Below, piece by piece: positions 1 to 10,262 of a stretch of 64,000 nt of DNA. Position numbers and translations under genes: made by a program. The notes below the pieces were generated by a model, which saw only the letters and a list, made by a program, of their open reading frames with translations, was not told the DNA's origin and made no database searches. Source of the DNA: Dehalogenimonas etheniformans (lineage in GTDB: Bacteria; Chloroflexota; Dehalococcoidia; Dehalococcoidales; Dehalococcoidaceae); NCBI RefSeq assembly GCF_014672715.2, contig NZ_CP058566.2:806001-870000 (forward strand), read 5' to 3'. The number at the start of each line of letters is the position of its first letter. The first letter of the stretch is position 1.

Positions 1-1
1 G

Positions 2-31
2 ATGCTGCTCGTCCGCGAAACCGAACGCTAA
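2..31 (+). CDS. possible 3' end of an upstream gene
   Basis: The first bases form an open frame ending in TAA at 29-31, with C-terminal residues MLLVRETER. A TTG start with a Shine-Dalgarno sequence follows 20 nt later, so these bases could be the tail of a co-directional gene that begins outside the window. Ten codons are too few to prove coding or identify a family. Confidence 0.25.
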   Translation: MLLVRETER

Positions 32-51
32 TCTATTTATCGGCGGAGAAA

Positions 52-705
52 TTGAGCAGACAAATTAGAGTCGTTCCAGCATTGTTGACCGATGATGTCT
101 CTGCGCTAAACCAGATGGTCAAAGCCATCTCGAGCGCGGTGCAATGGGCACAGGTGGACATTATGGACGGCCAGTTCGTACCGTCGAAGAGCATCGGCTG
201 GCAGGAAATAAAGGCGGCTAAACCAAAATTCGATTGGGAAGCCCACCTCATGGTGAAGGAACCGGAGTCCTATTTTTCAGGATTTAAATCGGCGCGCGCC
301 CGCCGGATTATTTTCCATTTTGAAGCGGTGACCGACCCAAAAGTCACAATTGATACGGCCAGAAAACTGGACCTCGATATCGGAATGGCGCTGAATCCGG
401 GTACCCCGGTTTCGGCCGTCGCGGAGTACCTGCCGCTTCTCGACAGCATCTTGATAATGTCGGTGATACCCGGTTTTTATGGGTCGAAGTTTATTCCGGA
501 AGTGCTCGATAAAGTAGGCGAGATCAGAGCGATCAGACCCGAAATCCCAATCGGTATCGACGGCGGAATCAAGGAGAGCAATATCCTGGAAGTCGCGGCC
601 AGCGGAGTTGGTGATATATGCGTAGGGTCGGGGATATTCCTCAGCGCCGATCCTGCGGCTTCCTGGCGGCATCTTCAGACGCTTGTCGATGCAGTTGATG
701 CCTGA
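52..705 (+). CDS. rpe: ribulose-phosphate 3-epimerase
   Basis: Interconverts D-ribulose 5-phosphate and D-xylulose 5-phosphate in the cytosolic non-oxidative pentose phosphate pathway. The 217-residue protein has the (beta/alpha)8 family signatures: VDIMDGQFVPS (about residues 35-45, metal and base Asp), the His of AHLMV near 65, and IGIDGGIKESN near 176, the second catalytic Asp and phosphate-binding glycines. Length is normal for the family. The start is TTG at 52, chosen because GGCGGAG lies 5-10 nt upstream and the protein begins in register with homologues. It converges with rpiB, 6 nt away, so both enzymes that handle ribulose 5-phosphate lie side by side, with transketolase next. Confidence 0.93.
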   Translation: MSRQIRVVPALLTDDVSALNQMVKAISSAVQWAQVDIMDGQFVPSKSIGWQEIKAAKPKFDWEAHLMVKEPESYFSGFKSARARRIIFHFEAVTDPKVTIDTARKLDLDIGMALNPGTPVSAVAEYLPLLDSILIMSVIPGFYGSKFIPEVLDKVGEIRAIRPEIPIGIDGGIKESNILEVAASGVGDICVGSGIFLSADPAASWRHLQTLVDAVDA

Positions 706-711
706 GGAACG

Positions 712-1176
712 CTAGAGATTCCTCAAGGCGGAACGCTCGATCTCGATTATCTTTTCCAGGCGCCGGCGGTAACGGGGCTCATCGCGAAAAGAGGCGCACA
801 AGAAAGCTCGCGAGATTTCCAGAGCAAGCGACAACCCCAAAACCCTGGCTCCCAGACACAGCACGTTCATGTTGTCGTCCTCGACCGCCTGACGGGCTGA
901 ATACGTGTCATGGCAGACTGAAGCCCGGATGCCGGGTATCTTGTTTGCCGCGATGCAAGCTCCGGCGCCCGAGCCACAGATGAGTATTCCTCTCCTGGTG
1001 TTACCTGAGTTGATTTCCCTTGCGACCTTTTCGGCGTAGTCCGGATAATCGTCATCCTGGAGGAATTCGTGCGCGCCGAGGTCGATGACCTTGTGTCCAT
1101 CACCCTGAAGCAAAGGCACGAGCATTTGCTTCAACGCAAAGCCACCGTGGTCGGCGGCGATAACGACGTTAGGCAT
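712..1176 (-). CDS. rpiB: ribose 5-phosphate isomerase B
   Basis: Isomerises ribulose 5-phosphate and ribose 5-phosphate, feeding nucleotide synthesis. The 154-residue protein starts [12 protein letters not shown], the RpiB N-terminus with its catalytic-site Asp-His pair at residues 9-10. It carries [13 protein letters not shown] near residues 67-79, the anion-hole and active-site Cys loop of the LacA/RpiB family. Its start overlaps the end of the transketolase gene by 8 nt on the same strand, so the two are probably co-transcribed and translationally coupled. LacAB-type galactose 6-phosphate isomerase is a related alternative, but the pentose phosphate neighbours favour RpiB. Confidence 0.93.
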   Translation of the reverse strand: MPNVVIAADHGGFALKQMLVPLLQGDGHKVIDLGAHEFLQDDDYPDYAEKVAREINSGNTRRGILICGSGAGACIAANKIPGIRASVCHDTYSARQAVEDDNMNVLCLGARVLGLSLALEISRAFLCASFRDEPRYRRRLEKIIEIERSALRNL

Positions 1177-3184
1177 CGGATTGTCCTGACAGTTTTAATG
1201 CTGCTTCAACAACGTCAGCAGCGGTAAACCCCATTTGCTCCATTACCACGTTGCCAGGCGCCGAGGCGCCGTAGTGGTCCAAGCCGATGATAACGCCGCG
1301 GCACCCGGCGTAACGTTCCCATCCGATAGACCGCCCTGCCTCTATGGTCACCCGGCGCCAAGTTTGGGGAGGCAGCACTTCAAGTTTGTATTCTTCAGAT
1401 TGGGCTTCGAAAACCTCCCATGACGGGAGCGACACGACCCGAGAAGAAATCCCCATCTCTTTGAGTTTCTTGCCCGCCTCCAGAGCCGGATGAACCTCTG
1501 AACCAGTTCCGATGATTATCACTGTTGGTTTGGCGTCGGCTTGCCAAAGGATATAGCCTCCCCGGCGCGTTAGGCTGGCGTTGCTCATGCCGGAGCGGTC
1601 GATAGGCGGCAATTTTTGGCGGGTGAGCACTAGCGCTGTCGGACCGTTGTGACGCTCGATTGCCATTTCCCAGGAAACCGCGGTTTCGGCGGCGTCCGCC
1701 GGGCGCAGCGTCACCAGGTTGGGAACCGATCTGAGTCCGAGCGCCTGTTCGACCGGTTGATGCGTCGGCCCGTCTTCTCCCAGTCCGATCGAATCGTGAG
1801 TGTAAATGAAAATGACCCGTAACTCCTGGAGGGCTGCCAGGCGGACGGAGGGGCGCATGTAGTCATAAAACGCGAGAAATGTCGCGGCATAAGGAATGAT
1901 CCCGCCGTGCAGCGCAATGCCATTGGAAATGGCGCCCATGGCATGCTCGCGAACGCCAAACTGGAGGTTCCGGCCGGACCGGTTTTCGGCCCCGAAAAGG
2001 GTATCGAAATCGAGGACCGTCTTTGTGGAGGGAGCCAAGTCCCCGGAACCACCGATGAGGTTTTCAACCTTTTTGCCGATGACGTTCATTACCTTGCCGG
2101 AAGCCTCGCGGGTTGCCAGGGGCTTATCCGTGGATTTGAACATTGCCTCGATGCCCTCATTCCATCCTTCAGGCAATTTGCCATCAATGAAAGACTTAAA
2201 CTTTGCCGCTTCCTCCGGATAGACGGCTCTGTACGCGTCGAAGCTACTTTGCCATTGTGCCTGCCTCGATTTTCCGGCATCGACAGCGGACATGTTTCGC
2301 CTAACTTCTTCAGGAATGAAAAACGACTCGGTGTAAGGCCAGCCAAGGTTTTTCTTGGCGGCGGCCAATTCGGCTTCGCCCAGTGCTTCACCGTGGGCGG
2401 CACCCGAGTTGGCTTTAGTCGGGGCCCCATACCCGATGACAGTCCGACAGATAATGAGTTTCGGTTTTTCTATCTCTGCATGGGCTTCAGCCAATGCGGC
2501 TTCAACCTCGTTGATTTCCATGCCGTTGATCGGGCCGATAACGTGCCAGCCGTAAGCCCGGAAGCGAGCGCCGACATCTTCGCTGAAATAATTGGAGGTA
2601 TTGCCCTCGATGGTGATGTTGTTATCGTCGTAAAGATAAATGATCTTACCCAGCTTGAGCGTACCGGCCAGGGAAGCCGCCTCGGCAGAGACTCCCTCCA
2701 TTAAATCGCCGTCGGAACAAATGGCATAGGTGCGGTGGTCGACAATAGCACCATCGGGCTTATTGAACTGGGCGGCCAGCCAACTCTCGGCGATAGCCAT
2801 GCCGATGCCGTTGGCGAAACCCTGTCCCAGCGGACCTGTTGTCGCTTCCACACCGGGTGTCAGACCATGCTCCGGGTGCCCCGGCGTTTTCGAATCCCAT
2901 TGCCGGAACTGTTTGATTTCATCCATGGAAAGGTCGTAACCGGTAAGATGGAGAAGTGAATAGAGAAGGGCTGAGGCGTGTCCGGCGGAGAGAATGAACC
3001 GATCCCGGTCGCACCATTCAGGATCTGAGGGATTGTGCTTGAGATACTTTTGCCATAGGACGTAGGCCATGACCGCGGCGCCCATGGGCGCTCCCGGGTG
3101 TCCCGAGACCGCTTTTTGCACCATGTCAGCGGAAAGGAAACGTATGGTGTTTATCGACAACTGGTCCAGGGAACTGTTATTCAT
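1169..3184 (-). CDS. tkt: transketolase
   Basis: Thiamine-diphosphate enzyme moving two-carbon units between ketoses and aldoses, linking pentose phosphates to glycolysis. At 671 residues it is the usual full-length form: N-terminal ThDP domain (SGHPGAPMG near 27-35, then DGDLMEG near 158 for Mg-ThDP), central pyrimidine domain (the catalytic Glu region around FGVREHAMG, and [11 protein letters not shown]), and C-terminal domain. ATG start at 3184. It is upstream of and overlaps rpiB by 8 nt; a 91-nt gap separates it from the LOG-family gene upstream. With rpe and rpiB it makes a compact non-oxidative pentose phosphate cluster. No oxidative-branch gene is in the window. Confidence 0.96.
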   Translation of the reverse strand: MNNSSLDQLSINTIRFLSADMVQKAVSGHPGAPMGAAVMAYVLWQKYLKHNPSDPEWCDRDRFILSAGHASALLYSLLHLTGYDLSMDEIKQFRQWDSKTPGHPEHGLTPGVEATTGPLGQGFANGIGMAIAESWLAAQFNKPDGAIVDHRTYAICSDGDLMEGVSAEAASLAGTLKLGKIIYLYDDNNITIEGNTSNYFSEDVGARFRAYGWHVIGPINGMEINEVEAALAEAHAEIEKPKLIICRTVIGYGAPTKANSGAAHGEALGEAELAAAKKNLGWPYTESFFIPEEVRRNMSAVDAGKSRQAQWQSSFDAYRAVYPEEAAKFKSFIDGKLPEGWNEGIEAMFKSTDKPLATREASGKVMNVIGKKVENLIGGSGDLAPSTKTVLDFDTLFGAENRSGRNLQFGVREHAMGAISNGIALHGGIIPYAATFLAFYDYMRPSVRLAALQELRVIFIYTHDSIGLGEDGPTHQPVEQALGLRSVPNLVTLRPADAAETAVSWEMAIERHNGPTALVLTRQKLPPIDRSGMSNASLTRRGGYILWQADAKPTVIIIGTGSEVHPALEAGKKLKEMGISSRVVSLPSWEVFEAQSEEYKLEVLPPQTWRRVTIEAGRSIGWERYAGCRGVIIGLDHYGASAPGNVVMEQMGFTAADVVEAALKLSGQSDA

Positions 3185-3275
3185 GATTTTCCTTTACGGT
3201 TGATCGATATTTATGGAGCCCGAAAAAATTATAACGCCAACGAACTAAACACGGTAACCCAAACCAGCCTGGGGG

Positions 3276-3926
3276 CTAGTCGGGGTTGGGAGTGCCGTCC
3301 GGATTGTGCAGTTCCATGAGACGGGTGTACTGGGGTAGCAGGGTTTCCTTATAAAGGTCTTCCAGTTTGGTGAGCAGGTTCTCAGGATCGGTGTCGTAAG
3401 TCACGATAGCGCCGGTGTTTTTGTTTATCATCCGGATGATATCCGACAGATGATCGGTGATGCCGCCGGTGCCTTTAAGAATACCGATGATCTTGCCTTC
3501 ATCGAAGGCAATGGAGAATTCGCCGAGAGTCCCCGAACGGCCGCCGGCAAAGATGACGACATCGCACGACCGGATGTTTTCAATCTCGCGGCCCATGAGA
3601 CCGCTGCCGGTGAACACAATGGCCCGGTAGCCCCTGGTGGGGGACAGGTATTTGGTGACATGTTCTTCGAGGTTAAGCGCCGGCGAGACGCCGACCACGA
3701 TGCCGTCAGATTCAAACGCGCCGAGAACCGTTTCATGGGGCATGCCTGGCGCCGCCCCGGTAATCAGGACGTAACCGCGCCGTGCGATGCAGCGCCCCAA
3801 CTCCCGCAGCTTTGCTTTGATTTCCTCGGCGATGAAACCGCCCGCGGAACCCATAATACCGACTGTCATGACCGGGAAAGGATATTTATGAGCGTCCAGG
3901 GTAACGGCGCAGCTTTTCGTTTCCAT
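3276..3926 (-). CDS. LOG-family (SLOG Rossmann) protein
   Basis: A 216-residue single-domain Rossmann protein with the LOG/TIGR00725-type layout: GIMGSAGG near residue 24, ITGAAPGMPHE near 56-66, and AGGRSGTLGEF near 130, corresponding to the PGGxGTxxE motif of the family. LOG proteins include cytokinin riboside 5'-monophosphate phosphoribohydrolases and proteins long mislabelled lysine decarboxylases; other SLOG proteins bind nucleotide-type ligands. The exact substrate here cannot be read from sequence. ATG start at 3926. It lies 91 nt upstream of tkt and 103 nt downstream of the HD-GYP gene on the same strand, possibly in a loose transcription unit. Confidence 0.8.
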   Translation of the reverse strand: METKSCAVTLDAHKYPFPVMTVGIMGSAGGFIAEEIKAKLRELGRCIARRGYVLITGAAPGMPHETVLGAFESDGIVVGVSPALNLEEHVTKYLSPTRGYRAIVFTGSGLMGREIENIRSCDVVIFAGGRSGTLGEFSIAFDEGKIIGILKGTGGITDHLSDIIRMINKNTGAIVTYDTDPENLLTKLEDLYKETLLPQYTRLMELHNPDGTPNPD

Positions 3927-4029
3927 AAAACCTCAACGAGCAAGTGAGAGTATTTTACAGAAATCTGGAAGAACAAGCCAACGAACCGTCATTTCGAAGC
4001 CCAACGCCCGGTCTCAGGTCAGCTGAGAA

Positions 4030-5082
4030 CTATTCGGTCAGCTTTACAGCTTCGGTGATAACTTGCCGGGCCTTTTTGAAGGCGTTAACCACTGCTGGAT
4101 CGAACTGACTTCCGGCGCAACGCTCGATTTCACAAGTCGCGAAATCCACTGTCATAGCGGTGCGATAAGGCCTGGCTGAGGTCATGGCATCGAAGGTGTC
4201 GGCCAATGCCAGAATGCGGGCGCCCAGCGGTATGCCTTCCCCTACCAGCCTGTCCGGGTAGCCTTGCCCGTCCCAGCGTTCATGGTGATTGCGGACCATG
4301 GCGAGGACGGCTTCGTCTTCGACAACCGGCTGCAGGATACGTTCCCCGACGGCCGGATGGCGTTCCATTTCAGCCCGCTCCTCGGGGTCGAGAGCGCCTG
4401 GTTTGTGCAAGATGGTGCTATCGATGCCGATCTTACCGATATCGTGGACCTTGCCCGCCAGCCGGAGACGCTCCATTTCGGCCTGGGGCAGCTCCAGTTC
4501 GATGCCGATACCGACGGCTATCTCTGAAACGCGCTCGGAGTGGCCCGCGGTGTAACCGTCCTTAGCGTCAAGGGCGTAGGCCAGGGAAGTGATGGCATTA
4601 AAAAACGAAGACCGGATTTTTTGAGCCTGGTATTCCACTTTGGTTTCAAGGTCGTGGCGATATTCGCGATTTTCCAGTTGAAGGCGGCGTTTATCCAGGG
4701 CGCGCCAGATAGAGAACAAGACCTCATCGAGTTTGAACGGTTTTGTCAGGTAGTCATAGGCGCCCTGTTTCATGCATTCGATCGCTGTTGCAGTTTCGGT
4801 CACGGCCGTGGCAATGATCATGGCTGTATCCGGATACAGGTTCTTCACATCGCCTAGCAGTTCCATGCCGGTCCTGCCGGGCATTTTCATATCTGAAACG
4901 ATCAGGGCAATATCCGCATTGCGTTTAAGAACGTCAAGGGCTTCATCGGCACTGCCGGCTTCGAGACAGGCGTAGCCCTCGATGGCCAGCTTCTGGTGCA
5001 ACAGTCGCCTTACTATCGGTTCGTCATCGACCACCAGTACAGTCTCTTTGGCTTTGGTGCTTTCCATCCTACAAACCCGCAA
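4030..5082 (-). CDS. response regulator with HD-GYP domain (RpfG-like)
   Basis: Predicted c-di-GMP phosphodiesterase regulated by phosphorylation. Residues about 13-130 are a receiver domain (phospho-Asp in LIVSDMKMPG, Lys in LTKPF). After a short coiled linker comes an HD-GYP domain with DIGKIGI, HHERWDGQGYP and LADTFDAMTSARPYR. HD-GYP domains of this kind hydrolyse c-di-GMP; some lack activity, so function is inferred. Total length (350 residues) matches single-receiver HD-GYP regulators. Its start overlaps the end of the small receiver gene by 14 nt, so the two are translationally coupled and likely work in one phosphorelay. No diguanylate cyclase or histidine kinase sits beside them. Confidence 0.9.
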   Translation of the reverse strand: MRVCRMESTKAKETVLVVDDEPIVRRLLHQKLAIEGYACLEAGSADEALDVLKRNADIALIVSDMKMPGRTGMELLGDVKNLYPDTAMIIATAVTETATAIECMKQGAYDYLTKPFKLDEVLFSIWRALDKRRLQLENREYRHDLETKVEYQAQKIRSSFFNAITSLAYALDAKDGYTAGHSERVSEIAVGIGIELELPQAEMERLRLAGKVHDIGKIGIDSTILHKPGALDPEERAEMERHPAVGERILQPVVEDEAVLAMVRNHHERWDGQGYPDRLVGEGIPLGARILALADTFDAMTSARPYRTAMTVDFATCEIERCAGSQFDPAVVNAFKKARQVITEAVKLTE

Positions 5083-5473
5083 CAGCTTTTTGAATTTTTT
5101 CTAATAGTTCTGCCGGGGCGAAAGGCTTGGGCAGGGTGATGCGCCCAGTTCCGGCCAGGAATCTGGCAGTCTCTCCGGAAGCTACGTCTCCAGTCGTGAA
5201 AATGACGCCTTTTGACAGGGGCGAATCGTGTTCGAGAATCCAGGAATAAAGCTGTTCACCGTTCATGTTCGGTGTCCTGACGTCTATCAGACACAGGTTG
5301 AATTTTTCGACAGACAATTGCCGGATGGCCTCTTTACCATCTGCCGCCAGGGCGACGTGGAAACCTCTGGGTGTAAGCACCCGCAGGCATACTTGAGCAA
5401 TCGCGGGCTCGTCTTCAACCACCAGAACTTTTATCGCCGGGTTTTGGTTTTCGAGAATGAGCGGTTGTTCCAA
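5069..5473 (-). CDS. stand-alone receiver domain protein
   Basis: CheY-like protein of 134 residues with only a receiver domain: acidic pair VVEDEPA near residues 17-23, phospho-acceptor Asp in LCLIDVRTPN near 64, Thr in FTTGD near 92, and Lys in LPKPF near 115. No output domain follows. It overlaps the HD-GYP gene by 14 nt, suggesting an intermediate phosphate carrier or sink for the same pathway. A cognate kinase is not adjacent. ATG start at 5473. Confidence 0.85.
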   Translation of the reverse strand: MEQPLILENQNPAIKVLVVEDEPAIAQVCLRVLTPRGFHVALAADGKEAIRQLSVEKFNLCLIDVRTPNMNGEQLYSWILEHDSPLSKGVIFTTGDVASGETARFLAGTGRITLPKPFAPAELLEKIQKAVAGL

Positions 5474-5560
5474 CTATCCTGCTCTATTAAGATTCGTATT
5501 AAAATAACACAAGATGACATAATAGGCAACAATCCCGAATAAGAATATAGTACTGTTCAC

Positions 5561-7978
5561 CTAATCAATTTTTATCTGCAACAACCTGCCTAGCGTTCCG
5601 AAGGATGTTAGCCAGTCTTTGAAGGCCGGTTTGTCCTTGCGCCCGATGTAGATGTTTTGGAAAATGGCGAAATAAAGGTTTTGGACTCGCCACAGGTTGG
5701 GGAATAATACAAAATCGTTAAACAACTCGAGCAATCCGATGGCTCTGGTCATTTCCTCCGGATCATCGGGAGCATCGATAAGCGCCAGTAAAATGTTCTC
5801 CAGCTGCCCTGACAGGTAATACGAAACAGTCTCGCGTTCCGGTGAAATGCCCCACAACTTCATTTCATTCAACAGGGCTTCGATAGTCTCAAGGTCGGGG
5901 ACGTCGGCCTGGAGGGCATTTTTAAGGTCCATTCTGAGCACGAATTCCGCCGATGTTATGAACTGGGGCGGAGCTGTTTGTCCCAGAGAGTGCAGGAAGC
6001 GCATTGTTTCACGATGCCTTGAATAGATCGTCCGGTAGGCGGTTTCCGCTTCTTTCAAGGTGCCTGCAATGATACCGTCGACGATAATCGTGCGCTCATC
6101 TCCGAAAAGATGGCGTAAATCGAAAATGTGTCCGCCGAACCGGTTGTCCAGGAATTCACGGCAACCGGCGCAGTCTGTCGGGACGGCGAACGATTTCAAT
6201 TCGGATAGCAAATCAGCATAAACTTCAGGTGATTTGTATGGTTCCAAACCGACGGCAACCTGGTGGTCTCCCCAGAGCATGGCCCCAAAAATGAACCGTT
6301 GTGTCTCCAGGGTCACCGTTGAAGATATCTCTATGTCTCCGGACGAGATGCGCTGCCTGTCATCCCCAAATTGTTTTAGATCATTGATGGTCGCCGAAAA
6401 AGTGTAAAGTCCGGGTTCAGACAGTGATCCCTTGAATAACGTACTGATGGCAACATTCGCCGCCGCATCCTTGAGATCGCAGATCAGAGGCCGGACCTCC
6501 CGTTCAAAAATATCCCAACCGCTTCCGATAGACCGGTCATTGCTCTGGGCGGTCTCCAAGATATTCAAAAACTTTTTTTCAGGGGTTTTAGAAAACAGCT
6601 GATTTGCCAGTTGTAAGACTCGACCGGCTTGCTTCATCACCAGTATCGATTCAAGGCCGCCGATGTCGTCGAAAAACCAACCGCAGCTGGTGTAAATAGC
6701 CATCAGGTGTCGCTGGAGTTCCATCAATCTCAGGACCCGCACTTTTTCAGAGGATGATAGTTCCTTCAAGCTGTATTGCTTCAAAAAAGCATCGACCACG
6801 CCCGGGTTTCGATCAGCGATAACCTCTTGATAGGCATTCCGAGCCGCCCACGGGTCGGCCAGGAACTGCCCGGCATCCTTTTCAAACATGGGGTTCAGGC
6901 TGTCCCGAAGCAGGTCCATGGCTTTTCTTAAAGGCTCGCGCCAATGCTGATTCCAGTCCGGGTGGAACCCCGTTGAACAGCAGCAACCGCTTCGCCACCG
7001 CTCCACACCGTGTTCGCAACTCCACGACGAGTTTTCGATAATTTCCACTTCTGCGGCAGGAGGATGATTTTCGAGGTATTCGGCCATATTGGTGATTTTA
7101 ATGCCAAGTCCGCTTAGCTTATCGAAGGCATAAGCCAGAGCCATTTCGCCGAAACGGCGGTGGTGGCCATATGTTTCGCCATCGGTGGCGATGGTGATCA
7201 GGGCGGGAACTGAACCTTTACCGTAGGCTTCCAGGATACGGTTGGCAAGCAGATCGCCGTTTTGGAGCAACGATCCGAAGGCTACACCTTTGGATAACTC
7301 GGGGTGATAGAAGAAAATCGACATTGAACGCCCCGACGGCATACGGCAAATATAAGGCTGGTTGGTGTCGATAACGCCCCTGGCAGGATGCCATGAGCCC
7401 CGCGGGTCTTTCACCCGGGAAGCTTGATGCGGAGCGAGCACGGTGAACTTGATACCATGGCTTGACATAATATCCAGGGTTTCAAGATCCACCGCCGTTT
7501 CCGGGAGCCACATGCCTTCCGGTTGCCGCCCGAAACGGCGCCTAAAGTCGGAGACGCCCCAGATGACCTGGGTCTCCTTATCGGGGCGGCTAGCCAGAGG
7601 CATGATAATGTGGTTATAAGCCTGCGCAAGGGCTGAACCGTGACCCGAATATTCGGGGGCGTTCTCACGGTCAGAATCTGTGATTGCCGTGTAAACTTCC
7701 GGGTGATTGGCTTCAAGCCACGTTAAGAGCGTAGGCCCGAAATTGAAGGAGAACCTCGAATAATTGTTCACGATCGAAACAATCTGATTCGATCCGTCGA
7801 GGATCCGGGCTGCAAGGTTGACCGCATAACACTCGTCGGTAACGCGTTCGTTCCAGTCATGGTATGGAGCCGCCGATTTTTCTGTCTCCACGGCTTCCAG
7901 CCAGGGATTTTCCCGAGGCGGTTGATAGAAATGACCGTGGACGCATAGGTACCTGGCAGGTGAATCAACCAATGTCAA
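5561..7978 (-). CDS. GH57 alpha-glucan hydrolase/transferase with DUF3536
   Basis: The 805-residue protein opens with a glycoside hydrolase family 57 fold: VHGHFYQPPRENPW near residue 13, FNFGPTLLTWLE near 79, the GMWLPETAVD loop near 155 and SSHGIKFTVLAPHQ near 170. The C-terminal half, about residues 330-800, is the long DUF3536-type region seen in bacterial GH57 proteins annotated as alpha-amylase or alpha-mannosidase. GH57 enzymes act on alpha-1,4 (sometimes alpha-1,6) glucans with retention; the exact activity is not visible. Its start overlaps malQ by 14 nt on the same strand, and glycogen phosphorylase is divergent just beyond, so cytosolic glycogen turnover is the likely role. No signal peptide is evident. 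Confidence 0.88.
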   Translation of the reverse strand: MTLVDSPARYLCVHGHFYQPPRENPWLEAVETEKSAAPYHDWNERVTDECYAVNLAARILDGSNQIVSIVNNYSRFSFNFGPTLLTWLEANHPEVYTAITDSDRENAPEYSGHGSALAQAYNHIIMPLASRPDKETQVIWGVSDFRRRFGRQPEGMWLPETAVDLETLDIMSSHGIKFTVLAPHQASRVKDPRGSWHPARGVIDTNQPYICRMPSGRSMSIFFYHPELSKGVAFGSLLQNGDLLANRILEAYGKGSVPALITIATDGETYGHHRRFGEMALAYAFDKLSGLGIKITNMAEYLENHPPAAEVEIIENSSWSCEHGVERWRSGCCCSTGFHPDWNQHWREPLRKAMDLLRDSLNPMFEKDAGQFLADPWAARNAYQEVIADRNPGVVDAFLKQYSLKELSSSEKVRVLRLMELQRHLMAIYTSCGWFFDDIGGLESILVMKQAGRVLQLANQLFSKTPEKKFLNILETAQSNDRSIGSGWDIFEREVRPLICDLKDAAANVAISTLFKGSLSEPGLYTFSATINDLKQFGDDRQRISSGDIEISSTVTLETQRFIFGAMLWGDHQVAVGLEPYKSPEVYADLLSELKSFAVPTDCAGCREFLDNRFGGHIFDLRHLFGDERTIIVDGIIAGTLKEAETAYRTIYSRHRETMRFLHSLGQTAPPQFITSAEFVLRMDLKNALQADVPDLETIEALLNEMKLWGISPERETVSYYLSGQLENILLALIDAPDDPEEMTRAIGLLELFNDFVLFPNLWRVQNLYFAIFQNIYIGRKDKPAFKDWLTSFGTLGRLLQIKID

Positions 7979-10142
7979 TACCTGCCTTCAGCGTCCCAAG
8001 TCTTCGAGACATCATATCCGGGACATTACTTCGTTTTCTCAAAGCGTCGATTTCTCTCAAGAATGACTCGACTTGCGGATCAACTTCGAGTCGTTCCAAG
8101 GACAACGGCGTCCGGCGCCGCCAGTTAGGATGTTGGGCGCACGTACCAGGAATGTTCTGGGCCTTCGTCGAACCACCCAGGTCATCAACGTTGATCAACA
8201 TAAACTCGACATCGCTCGAAGCCATCACGCGGCAGATGGCTTTGTAAACCTCCATCGGCGAGTGATTTTGAGAAGGAATCAAATTTCGTTGATAAAGGCA
8301 ATGGGACAGGATTTCTTTACCAACAACTCGCCGTCCGGCTTCGATCTTGGCTCTTTCATCACTGAGAACACCGCACTCCCGTCGCTCCGAGATATCCGTC
8401 ATTTGCCAGAAGCTGGCGAATGGGTGCATATCGTGAGTGTTGACGGCCGCGACCGCACTGACGGGTATGGTGTCGAGGCAGTTGTCATTGCCAGCCAACA
8501 TCTCATACTGGGCGATATAACTTCGTTTGAGATTGTGGCGCTGCATTGACCGCCGCACTATGCTTGGCACGAGCCCGAGATCTTCACCAACAATCACTGC
8601 ATTTGCCCTCAGTGCCTCCAGGCAGAGGATAGCATACATCTCTTCGGCCGCATAACGAACGTAGACGCCCTCTTTGGCGCCGGTCCCCTCGGGGATCCAA
8701 TAGAGGCGGTGCAGGCTCATGACGTGATCCAGCCTCAACATGCCCGCCACCCTGAGGTGATGCCGAACGACGTCTATGAAGTAACGGTATCCGGTCTCTC
8801 TCTGACGTTCCGGATGGGGAGGGGGAAAACCCCAGTCCTGACCACCCGGGAAAGCGGCGTCGGGCGGCGCGCCGACGCTTGAGCCAAAGGCAAATATCCC
8901 CTGGTTTTTCCAGACGTCATAGCCCTCCGGATTGCACCCCAGCGGCAGGTCAAGGTAAAGAGTTTGTCCATTCTGCTTCGATGTATCCGCGACATCGCGG
9001 ATTTGCTCCCATGCTATAAATTGGGCGTATAAGTGGTAATGCTCTATCGTGGGATCGATCGCCCAGGCGTCCAGAGAACCATCCCGGATCTCATCCGGCC
9101 ACTCCCACCAGGAACTTTTATGCTTTTCGGAGACCGCACGGAACCGGGCGTATTCTTCGATCTCGGGGCACTCCTGGAGGAATTGCGTGAACAATTCGCG
9201 TCTTGATTCCGATTGGGGTCTTTTGAAAAAACACTCGGCTAAAATCTCAAGGACGCTACGTTTCAAATCAGCCAGCCGGGCATAGTCCACCATGGTTTCG
9301 CCCCGCTGTTCTGCAAGCGCATTCCGGAATTCATCTGTGTCCACGAAGGCCTGAGCCTCTGGGCAATGAACCAATTCAGGCACAGCAGCGACATCGATGA
9401 AAAATTCGTTCCAGAACAGGCGGCTGGCGGGAGAGTAGGGACTAAGATTGAAATGTTCTCTGTATAAGGCAGGCAACAGCGGGAGCGTCGCGGTGAAGCC
9501 GCTGCCAAGCAGGGTGCTCCACCTGGCTAATTTGTTAAAATCGGAATAGTCGCCCGCGCCCCAATTGTTTTTTGAGTGAAGGGCGTAAACCGGGCAGAAA
9601 AGCCCCCACTTCCGACGTTTTCCAGAGTATTCAGGCGCTTTTCGCGGCGCGGAGATTATGGTCGCCGAAACCGTTTCCTCCGGCAGAATAAGGGATAGAC
9701 GGTGATAACCGAAGGGCAAGCGCTGCCTCAAAGGAAGGCTCAAAAAATGGAAGGTATTCTCGGTTTTGTCTTTTGTCTGCATCTCGAATCGAGAAAGCTC
9801 AGTCCAACTAAACCTTCGGATTTGAGCGTTTTCCAATTCCAGCACCAGCCCGACGGTTGCGGGTAAAGGGTGGTGCAGCCGGATCCGCAGGATCGGCAGC
9901 CTGCCTTCCCACGCTAATATAACTGGTTCGATGATTCTCCGGGACCTTTTTGATTTAAGCTCGTTGAGCGCGCTGGCAAAATTCGTTTCTCCCGCTACGG
10001 GAATTCCCAAAGCACCCACAACCGCCAGCAAGGTTTGGGTAGAGGCGTTCCGGACCCGGCCGCCCATGTCCCGATAAGACACCTGGACACCGCAAGCCCT
10101 GGCCAGTTCTTTGAGCTTGTTATCTTGCCGGCCTTTTCTCAA
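7965..10142 (-). CDS. malQ: 4-alpha-glucanotransferase
   Basis: GH77 disproportionating enzyme that transfers alpha-1,4-glucan segments between oligosaccharides. At 725 residues it is the long, E. coli MalQ-like form rather than the roughly 500-residue short form; the N-terminal 150 residues are a MalQ-type extension. Catalytic motifs are present: RLDHVMSLHRLYW (nucleophile Asp), VGEDLGLVP (acid/base Glu) and NTHDMHPFASFW (third acid). Start ATG at 10142. The gene runs into GH57 with a 14-nt overlap and is divergent from glgP across 120 nt holding promoters. Together the three genes would trim, disproportionate and phosphorolyse glycogen branches. Confidence 0.94.
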   Translation of the reverse strand: MRKGRQDNKLKELARACGVQVSYRDMGGRVRNASTQTLLAVVGALGIPVAGETNFASALNELKSKRSRRIIEPVILAWEGRLPILRIRLHHPLPATVGLVLELENAQIRRFSWTELSRFEMQTKDKTENTFHFLSLPLRQRLPFGYHRLSLILPEETVSATIISAPRKAPEYSGKRRKWGLFCPVYALHSKNNWGAGDYSDFNKLARWSTLLGSGFTATLPLLPALYREHFNLSPYSPASRLFWNEFFIDVAAVPELVHCPEAQAFVDTDEFRNALAEQRGETMVDYARLADLKRSVLEILAECFFKRPQSESRRELFTQFLQECPEIEEYARFRAVSEKHKSSWWEWPDEIRDGSLDAWAIDPTIEHYHLYAQFIAWEQIRDVADTSKQNGQTLYLDLPLGCNPEGYDVWKNQGIFAFGSSVGAPPDAAFPGGQDWGFPPPHPERQRETGYRYFIDVVRHHLRVAGMLRLDHVMSLHRLYWIPEGTGAKEGVYVRYAAEEMYAILCLEALRANAVIVGEDLGLVPSIVRRSMQRHNLKRSYIAQYEMLAGNDNCLDTIPVSAVAAVNTHDMHPFASFWQMTDISERRECGVLSDERAKIEAGRRVVGKEILSHCLYQRNLIPSQNHSPMEVYKAICRVMASSDVEFMLINVDDLGGSTKAQNIPGTCAQHPNWRRRTPLSLERLEVDPQVESFLREIDALRKRSNVPDMMSRRLGTLKAGIDIG

Positions 10143-10195
10143 TAAGCTTCCCCCGTTTAACTGTCATGCCAGAATGATTATAACTGCTGGAAAGC

Positions 10196-10224
10196 TTGAC
10201 TTGCCATCTGGTGGCACGGATAAT
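10196..10224 (+). promoter_or_regulatory. sigma-70-type promoter of glycogen phosphorylase
   Basis: TTGACT at 10196-10201 and GATAAT at 10219-10224 are separated by exactly 17 nt, about 39 nt before the glgP start. It lies in the divergent malQ/glgP intergenic region. Confidence 0.6.
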
Positions 10225-10262
10225 GGAAAAAGAGCTGCCGATATCTTCCCTCGAGGTAATAT

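Noticed and set aside
1907-2704. 265-residue plus-strand frame
   Set aside because: Antisense shadow of transketolase, which is unambiguous on the minus strand.
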